Source: VBAS01 sp035764525
GTDB lineage: Bacteria; Bacteroidota; Bacteroidia; Chitinophagales; Chitinophagaceae
Direction of reading: 5' to 3'
DNA length: 21,330 nt
Assembly (NCBI GenBank): GCA_035764525.1
Contig: DASTZB010000546.1
Span: 1-21,330, forward strand
Shown: one piece after another, positions 16,546 through 21,330 of the stretch
How positions within the stretch are numbered: the first letter of the stretch is position 1
Layout of the letters: the number at the start of each line of letters is the position of its first letter
Notes under the pieces: generated by a model
Told to the model about the DNA's origin: nothing
Seen by the model: the letters and a program-made list of their open reading frames with translations, nothing else
The model's database searches: none
Position numbers and translations under genes: made by a program

Positions 16546-17925
16546 ATGTCTGAACACTCACAATCATTTATCGAAAAAAGCACGGAGAAAACTGCTGACC
16601 GTGAACATCGGCGCAAGATCAATTTTAATATTGGCAGGTATAATGCTGTTGTGCCAAAAGGAAAAGAACAGTTCAGTAATGTAAACCTGGCAAGAGAGAA
16701 AGCAAAGAATATAAAATGGAAAGCAATTGAGAATCTTGATAAAATGCTGGAGAGTTTTGAAGCAAATATTACAAAACGTGGAGCAAAGGTAATTTGGGCT
16801 GAAGACGCCCAACAGGCCCTGGAAGAAATTGGAAAAATTTGTGCTGAGAAAAATTGCAAAACATTGGTAAAGAGTAAGAGCATGGTAACGGAAGAAATTC
16901 ATTTGAATAAATTCCTGGAAGGGCAAGGGATCGAAAGTATAGAGACAGACCTCGGAGAATACATTCAACAATTGGACGGGGAGGCGCCTTATCATATCGT
17001 TACTCCCGCTATGCATAAGAGTAAAGAAGACGTGGCAAAACTTTTTGCGGAAAAATTAGGAACTGATCCAAAGCTGACACCGGAGCAACTCACATTAGTT
17101 GCAAGAGAAGTGTTGCGAAAAAAATACGCTGAAGCTGAAGTGGGAATAACCGGTGCCAATTTTATTATTGCTGACATCGGTGGAATTGCAATCACAGAAA
17201 ATGAAGGCAATGCGAGATTAAGTTGTTCGATGCCGAAGACGCATATCGTAGTGGCAGGCATAGAAAAAGTTATTCCAACAATGAATGATCTTGCATTGTT
17301 TTGGCCCTTGCTTGCAACTTATGGAACGGGTCAAAAGATAACCGTTTATAGTACAATAATAACTGGTCCGAAGCAGGAAAAAGAAACTGATGGTCCTGAA
17401 GAAATGTACGTGATACTGGTCGACAATGGAAGAACAAATATTCTTGCAAATGAAAAATCAAGAGAGAGCCTCTACTGTATTCGCTGTGGTGCCTGCCTGA
17501 ATGCATGTCCTGTTTATAAAAATATTGGCGGCCATAGTTATGAAGCTACTTATAGCGGGCCAATTGGATCGGTGATCACTCCCCATTTGAAAGGAATGAA
17601 AGAGTGGAAGCACCTGAGTTATGCATCTTCGCTTTGCGGCAATTGTACAGAAGTGTGTGCAGTAAAAATTAATTTGCATGAATTGTTATTAGAAAATCGC
17701 CATGAAGCAGTTGATGAAGGTGATGCCAGTTTTGCAGAACGCACAGGATGGAAATTATGGAAACAAGCAATGCTTAAACGCAGCCTGATGAATATGGGAA
17801 ACAGGAAAATAAAGAATTGGGTGGTAAATACTTTATTGAAAGGGTGGAAGGAACATAGAAGCGAAATGGAGTTTCCAAAAAAATCTTTCAATCAAATGTG
17901 GCAGGAAAAATACGGAAACAGATAA
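16546..17925 (+). CDS. lutB: Iron-sulfur lactate utilization protein LutB
   Basis: A 459-aa protein of the LutB/YkgF family. LutB acts with LutA and LutC in oxidation of L-lactate to pyruvate, holding iron-sulfur clusters for electron transfer. The N-terminal two-thirds is the LUD domain (GANFIIADIGGIAITENEGN, about 204-223). C311, C314, C317 and C321 (CIRCGACLNAC) and C364, C367 and C371 (CGNCTEVC) are the ferredoxin-type motifs; the residue after C371 is Ala, not the usual Pro. The C-terminal GWKLWKQAMLKRSLMNMG region is also typical. No lutA or lutC is visible on either side, so partners must lie elsewhere. It has its own candidate promoter. A deacetylase-like gene follows after 13 nt. Confidence 0.92.
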   Translation: MSEHSQSFIEKSTEKTADREHRRKINFNIGRYNAVVPKGKEQFSNVNLAREKAKNIKWKAIENLDKMLESFEANITKRGAKVIWAEDAQQALEEIGKICAEKNCKTLVKSKSMVTEEIHLNKFLEGQGIESIETDLGEYIQQLDGEAPYHIVTPAMHKSKEDVAKLFAEKLGTDPKLTPEQLTLVAREVLRKKYAEAEVGITGANFIIADIGGIAITENEGNARLSCSMPKTHIVVAGIEKVIPTMNDLALFWPLLATYGTGQKITVYSTIITGPKQEKETDGPEEMYVILVDNGRTNILANEKSRESLYCIRCGACLNACPVYKNIGGHSYEATYSGPIGSVITPHLKGMKEWKHLSYASSLCGNCTEVCAVKINLHELLLENRHEAVDEGDASFAERTGWKLWKQAMLKRSLMNMGNRKIKNWVVNTLLKGWKEHRSEMEFPKKSFNQMWQEKYGNR

Positions 17926-17938
17926 TTATCTTCATTGT

Positions 17939-19246
17939 GTGATTGTCTACGCAAATAAAATTACTCCCCGTCTCCAATATGTAACAGATTTCATAGGTAG
18001 AAAAATTACAGGTGAGCCTTTACAACTTACTTCTGATACTTTTTATTTCAATGATTATAACGGCCCCAAAATAAATTATGGTTACGAGCCTGTTTCAACT
18101 GATGAATTGCTGATCATCAATTACCCATTGTTGTTCGAATCCGGCATAAAAAAGCAAAAAATAGATTGTTTTAGACTAAATGATTTTACTGCTTTTTACA
18201 GATCGGAGGGAGACTATCCGTTTGATATTTTCTCTGCGATATTTTATTTATTAAGCCGCTATGAGGAATATGTGCCACATGTGAAAGACGAGTATGGTAG
18301 ATATGCTCATGAAAATTCGTTGGCTTTTAAGGAAGGATTCTTAAATATTCCTTTGATAAATATTTGGATCGAGGATTTTAAGAAAGAATTGAGGAAAAAG
18401 TTTTCCTATCTAAAGCTTCAACCTTCAACCTTCAACTTTCAACCCACATATGATATTGATGAAGCGTTTGCTTTTAAAAATAAGACTTTGATCAAAACTT
18501 TAGGCGGCATCGCTAATTCTGTCGTCAGTGGTCAGTGGTCAGTGGTCAGTGAACGATTGAAGGTGCTTCGAAAGAAAAAAAACGACCCTTATGATGCGTT
18601 TGAATGGATGGATCAGCTGCATAAGAAAAATATTTTAAAGCCATTGTATTTTTTTCATGTAGGAATTGAGAAGGGAAAATATGATAAAAATATCTCTCCA
18701 TCTCATCCCGTAATGCAGCAATTAATAAAGCAACATGCCGAAAAATATCAAATTGGAATTCATCCATCGTGGGCAAGCGGAGATGATGAAAGTTTGTTAA
18801 AAAAAGAGATCAAAGTGCTTGAATCAGCAGCTGGAGAAAAAATAACTTCTTCGCGGCAACATTATATCCGTTTTACATTACCACTTACTTTCCGGCGATT
18901 GATCGCTGCCGGAATTACTGATGATCATTCGATGGGCTATGGAAGCATCAATGGTTTCCGTGCCTCTGTGGCATCCTCATTTTATTGGTATGATATCAAA
19001 AAAGAACAGCAAACAAACCTTCTGCTTCACCCTTTTTGCTTTATGGAAGCCAATTCTTTTTTTGAACAGAAATATTTACCGCAAAGAGCTTACGAGGAAA
19101 TGATGCATTACTACAATGCAGTGAAACGTGTTAACGGCACATTAATCACTATCTGGCATAATAATTTTTTAGGAACATACCCATTGTTCAGCGGATGGAA
19201 AGATGTTTATGAAGAGTTCGTTAAGCAAGTGAATAAGGACTTGTGA
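17939..19246 (+). CDS. Polysaccharide deacetylase-like protein (DUF7033-type N-terminus)
   Basis: A 435-aa protein resembling Bacteroidota polysaccharide-deacetylase-fold proteins with an N-terminal DUF7033-like region (about 1-165). NodB-like metal and catalytic motifs appear as PTYDIDEAF (D172, D174) and GIHPSW (H275, P276, S277). The C-terminal part includes DDHSMGYGSINGFRAS (about 328-343) and ITIWHNN, a likely second histidine site. It could remove acetyl groups from a cell-surface polysaccharide; there is no signal peptide, so location and substrate are open. The start is a GTG giving MIVYAN. Two 28-bp heptamer arrays interrupt it at residues 160-169 and 196-205, and the frame stays open through both. 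Its stop codon lies in an inverted repeat. Confidence 0.82.
   Translation: MIVYANKITPRLQYVTDFIGRKITGEPLQLTSDTFYFNDYNGPKINYGYEPVSTDELLIINYPLLFESGIKKQKIDCFRLNDFTAFYRSEGDYPFDIFSAIFYLLSRYEEYVPHVKDEYGRYAHENSLAFKEGFLNIPLINIWIEDFKKELRKKFSYLKLQPSTFNFQPTYDIDEAFAFKNKTLIKTLGGIANSVVSGQWSVVSERLKVLRKKKNDPYDAFEWMDQLHKKNILKPLYFFHVGIEKGKYDKNISPSHPVMQQLIKQHAEKYQIGIHPSWASGDDESLLKKEIKVLESAAGEKITSSRQHYIRFTLPLTFRRLIAAGITDDHSMGYGSINGFRASVASSFYWYDIKKEQQTNLLLHPFCFMEANSFFEQKYLPQRAYEEMMHYYNAVKRVNGTLITIWHNNFLGTYPLFSGWKDVYEEFVKQVNKDL
18416..18443 (+). repeat. Heptamer tandem array in the deacetylase gene (CTTCAAC type)
   Basis: Three perfect CTTCAAC units followed by one TTTCAAC, 28 bp in all, with no gap. It encodes LQPSTFNFQP just before the metal-binding PTYDIDEAF. 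The unit length is not a multiple of three, so gain or loss of one unit would shift the frame. Confidence 0.9.
18524..18551 (+). repeat. Heptamer tandem array in the deacetylase gene (GTCAGTG type)
   Basis: Four perfect GTCAGTG units (28 bp), preceded by a partial GTC, encode VSGQWSVVS in a stretch that looks like a surface loop. It lies 80 bp after the CTTCAAC array in the same gene and is in frame with both flanks. Confidence 0.92.
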
Positions 19247-19294
19247 ATGGTCAATGGTGAACAAGCAGTTTCAATAATTTTTGACCATTCACAA
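19241..19294. repeat. 14-bp perfect inverted repeat at the end of the deacetylase gene
   Basis: TTGTGAATGGTCAA (19241-19254) and its exact complement (19281-19294) are 26 bp apart. The left arm contains the stop codon TGA (19244-19246) and runs into degenerate heptads GTGAATG, GTCAATG and GTGAACA (19243-19263). No T-run follows, so an intrinsic terminator is doubtful. The rest of the 202-bp convergent gap (19247-19448) holds a weak imperfect hairpin near 19311-19335 and nothing else I can name. Confidence 0.85.
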
Positions 19295-19448
19295 AAAGCT
19301 GAATAGAATTGTTGTCGTACAAATGTGCGACGCAACAAAAGCTTAATAGTAGAAATGCAGCTGAGGAAATAAAAAAGCTAAAAAGTAGGGAATGGGATTT
19401 TATTTAAAGCTTGTTTCTAACTAGGTCTCCTCTTTCGTGGGACAGGGG

Positions 19449-20459
19449 TTAAACTCCCTCTGTTTCGGGTTGTTCTGCACTTGTAATTTTATACGCTTTG
19501 TTTACAAGATAAACGCCAAGCAATGTTACCAATCCACCAATGGCGAGATAGATGGTAAGGTTTTCATCAAATATCAATGAGCCGAGAACAACGGCAACAA
19601 TAGGATTGACGTATGCATAAATTGAAGCTTGCTCGGTTGGCAAATTTTGCAATGCATACAAATAACAAACAAAAGCGATCAGCGAACCAAAAATGACAAG
19701 ATAGGCGATGGCTGCCCAGGATTGCCATGGAATAGCGGTAAGTGCAACAGCTTTGCCAGTTGCAGTTGAGAAACCATACAGCACAACCCCGCTAATGACC
19801 ATTTGCAAACCCAAACCAAAATACGGATTGAACCGAACAGCTTGTCGTTTGGTATAAAGTGTGGCAATAGCCCAAGTCCAGGTAGCGATCACAGAAAGTA
19901 AAATGCCCCAACGAAATTTCGGGTCAAAGAATTCATTTAAGTGATCATAAAATATGACACATACACCACCAAACCCAAATAGCAAACCGGTAATAGCCAT
20001 TACAGGCATTTTTTCTTTTGACATAAAGAGACCGATCACCACTAACCATAAGGGAAAGATGGCGCCAATAATAGCACCGAGACCTGCAGATATTTTGTAT
20101 TGCAATGCAAGGGTGCTAAGTCCATTGCTGATCATAAAATTTAAAAAACTTAACACGATGATCGGTATCCATTCTTTACCTTTTGGCAGCGGCATCCTTT
20201 TATAAAGAAAGAAACCAACATAACAAATGCCACCGAGTAATTGACGGATACCTGCCATTTGCAATGCATCGGGAATATATTTTACACCTTGTTTGCTTGC
20301 CAGCCAGGTAGTACCCCATAGTATGCAAACTAATGAAAGTGCAAAAATGGCTTTGGCTCTTGTTCCTTTTTTGTGAATGGTCAGGGGATTCAGCGCCGAT
20401 AAACTTTTTAGAGCATCAGTAGATTGTGATAAAGTTTTATTGAAGTCAAATAAGGGCAT
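19449..20459 (-). CDS. EamA-family (DMT superfamily) membrane transporter
   Basis: A 336-aa inner-membrane protein with two EamA repeats of about five helices each, the drug/metabolite transporter fold. The first begins at about residue 37 (AIFALSLVCILWGTTWLASK) and the second near 185 (WGILLSVIATWTWAIATLY). FGSLIAFVCYLYALQNLPTE and EQASIYAYVNPIVAVVLGSL are characteristic of the second half. The substrate cannot be inferred; relatives export amino acids, nucleobases or other small metabolites. The first 35 residues before the first helix are longer than usual and include a stretch encoded by heptamer-like DNA (20371-20386). The ATG at 20459 is the only plausible start, as no ATG, GTG or TTG lies nearer the first helix. 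It converges on the deacetylase gene and follows purH after about 100 bp of palindromic DNA. Confidence 0.9.
   Translation of the reverse strand: MPLFDFNKTLSQSTDALKSLSALNPLTIHKKGTRAKAIFALSLVCILWGTTWLASKQGVKYIPDALQMAGIRQLLGGICYVGFFLYKRMPLPKGKEWIPIIVLSFLNFMISNGLSTLALQYKISAGLGAIIGAIFPLWLVVIGLFMSKEKMPVMAITGLLFGFGGVCVIFYDHLNEFFDPKFRWGILLSVIATWTWAIATLYTKRQAVRFNPYFGLGLQMVISGVVLYGFSTATGKAVALTAIPWQSWAAIAYLVIFGSLIAFVCYLYALQNLPTEQASIYAYVNPIVAVVLGSLIFDENLTIYLAIGGLVTLLGVYLVNKAYKITSAEQPETEGV
20371..20386 (+). repeat. Degenerate heptamer pair in the EamA gene N-terminus
   Basis: TTGTGAATGGTCAGGG contains GTGAATG and GTCAGGG units. Its first 13 bases are identical to 19241-19253 and to the complement of 19282-19294. 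On the coding strand it encodes PLTIHK in the extra N-terminal tail of the transporter. Confidence 0.65.
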
Positions 20460-20460
20460 A

Positions 20461-20493
20461 CCCTCTAAATCTCCCTAAAGGGAGACTTTATGG
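20461..20493. repeat. REP-like palindrome, copy A
   Basis: A perfect 7-bp stem TCTCCCT/AGGGAGA (20470-20485, 2-nt loop) sits in a longer unit starting CCCTCTAAAT and ending ACTTTATGG. It lies immediately before the EamA ATG. The GC-rich stem in AT-rich flanks and the related copy B in opposite orientation suggest a dispersed REP/BIME-like element. Confidence 0.6.
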
Positions 20494-20530
20494 TTTAAGT
20501 GGTTTGAAATTTTCTTTTATATAAAAATAT

Positions 20531-20560
20531 CCTTAAGCCCCTTTAGGGGGTTTGGGGGGT
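20531..20560. repeat. REP-like palindrome, copy B, inverted relative to copy A
   Basis: The core CCCCTTTAGGGG (20538-20549) is palindromic. The complement of the whole unit, CCCCCCAAACCCCCTAAAGG and onward, aligns with copy A apart from a few substitutions and short gaps. Its right end touches the purH stop codon (20560-20562). About 37 bp of AT-rich DNA separates the two copies. It could act as a hairpin terminator or RNA-stability element between purH and the EamA gene. Confidence 0.6.
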
Positions 20561-21330
20561 TAATGTTTAAAGTGCCTCATCCCCGTCATCACCATCGCCA
20601 GTTTATTTTCTACACAATAATCAATGGAATCTTTATCACGAATAGAACCGCCGGGTTGAATGAATGCTTCTATGCCTTCGGCATGGCTCATTTTCACGCA
20701 ATCATTAAATGGAAAGAATGCATCACTCGCCAGTACAGCACCCTTCAAATTAAAATTAAATTGTTTTGCCTTTTCAATTGATTGGCGAAGGGAGTCGATT
20801 CGGCTTGTTTGTCCACAACCTTTTCCAATAAGCTGTTTATTTTTTACCAATGCAATTGCATTACTTTTTAAATGTTTGCAGACAAGATTAGCAAATTTCA
20901 GATCATCTTTTTCTGATGCTGAGGTTTCTCTACCACCAACTTCTTTCCATTCTGCATAATTGCCTTCATCTGTTCCTTGTATCAAGACTCCATTTAAAAG
21001 TGACCGATACATTTCTGGATTTTGACTTTTTACTTTTGACTTGCTTTGCAAAAGAATTCTATTCTTTTTTGATTTGAGAACTGTTAATGCATCTTCTTTA
21101 AATGAAGGAGCTATCAATACTTCAAAGAAAATCTCATTGATAGCATCCGCGGTTGTTTTATCAATAGTGCCGTTGCAAACCAATACACCACCAAAAGCAG
21201 ATTCAGGATCACCCGCTAGTGCAGCATCCCAGCTTTCTTTTACTGTTGTTCTTTGTGCTACCCCGCAAACATTGGTGTGTTTGATGATTGCAAACGTGGT
21301 ATCAGTAAACTCTTTTATTAATTGAACAGC
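20560..21330 (-). CDS. purH: Bifunctional AICAR transformylase/IMP cyclohydrolase, C-terminal part
   Basis: The reading frame runs off the right edge, so only the C-terminal 256 residues are present. PurH carries out the last two steps of IMP synthesis; this part is the AICAR transformylase domain. The KHTNVCGVA segment near the edge carries the Lys-His pair of the active site. It is followed by ESAFGGVLVCNG, then DAFFPFNDCVKMSHAEGIEAF, IQPGGSIRDKDSIDYC and the C-terminal MVMTGMRHFKH, all family signatures. A TTG at 21183 is internal, not a start, because conserved sequence continues upstream of it. A 21-bp heptamer array (21020-21040) encodes the SKVKSQ linker in a variable region. Folate (10-formyl-THF) is the formyl donor, by family knowledge. 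Confidence 0.95.
   Translation of the reverse strand, partial: AVQLIKEFTDTTFAIIKHTNVCGVAQRTTVKESWDAALAGDPESAFGGVLVCNGTIDKTTADAINEIFFEVLIAPSFKEDALTVLKSKKNRILLQSKSKVKSQNPEMYRSLLNGVLIQGTDEGNYAEWKEVGGRETSASEKDDLKFANLVCKHLKSNAIALVKNKQLIGKGCGQTSRIDSLRQSIEKAKQFNFNLKGAVLASDAFFPFNDCVKMSHAEGIEAFIQPGGSIRDKDSIDYCVENKLAMVMTGMRHFKH
21020..21040. repeat. Heptamer tandem array in purH (TTTTGAC type)
   Basis: Three units read on the plus strand as TTTTGAC, TTTTTAC, TTTTGAC. On the coding (minus) strand they are GTCAAAA/GTAAAAA, encoding part of QSKSKVKSQ between two conserved PurH blocks. Exactly three units equal seven codons, so the frame is kept. Confidence 0.8.

Noticed and set aside
16564..17016. A 150-codon minus-strand frame inside lutB
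   Set aside because: It is antisense to a well-supported LutB with conserved motifs throughout and has no recognisable domain.
18416..18551. CRISPR-like array
   Set aside because: The units are 7 bp with no spacers and lie within a continuous coding frame; no cas genes are present.

Overview
This is an AT-rich chromosomal window from a Bacteroidota bacterium, most likely the Chitinophagaceae or close relatives. The signs are SusC/SusD outer-membrane pairs, the gliding genes gldD and gldE, the block mutY-ssb-gldE-gldD, Bacteroidota-type -7 boxes (TAnnTTTG), weak Shine-Dalgarno sequences and several TTG/GTG starts. No rRNA, tRNA, CRISPR array, phage or complete insertion sequence was seen. The genus assignment is inference.

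Left region (1-7537): nutrient uptake. It opens with the 3' part of a SusD/RagB lipoprotein gene closed by a strong terminator, followed by an unrecognised secreted protein. A complete SusC (1045 aa) and SusD-like lipoprotein (583 aa) pair follows and ends at a bidirectional terminator shared with rng. No glycoside hydrolase or regulator is visible, so the substrate cannot be read.

Middle region (7539-14425): housekeeping. On the minus strand lie an HU/IHF-like protein, a TPR membrane protein, a 31-residue very basic protein resembling the mS38/bS22 ribosomal family (easily missed), and RNase G. On the plus strand, diverging from HU, lie mutY, ssb, gldE and gldD, joining DNA repair and replication genes to the gliding/type IX secretion machinery.

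Right-middle region (14475-17925): three genes overlapping by a few bases encode a DUF3109 cysteine-cluster protein, a radical SAM protein of the spore-photoproduct-lyase-like family and an AlkD-type DNA glycosylase. This could be a small DNA-damage operon. LutB follows with its own promoter, which would give an almost leaderless mRNA.

Right region (17939-21330): a polysaccharide-deacetylase-like protein, a convergent EamA transporter and the 3' part of purH. About 2.7 kb here holds an unusual concentration of 7-bp tandem repeats (CTTCAAC, GTCAGTG, GTGAATG/GTCAATG and GTCAAAA-type units), most of them inside coding sequence, plus a head-to-head pair of REP-like palindromes. These heptamer arrays, and the bases they have in common across several sites, are the least explained structure in the window.
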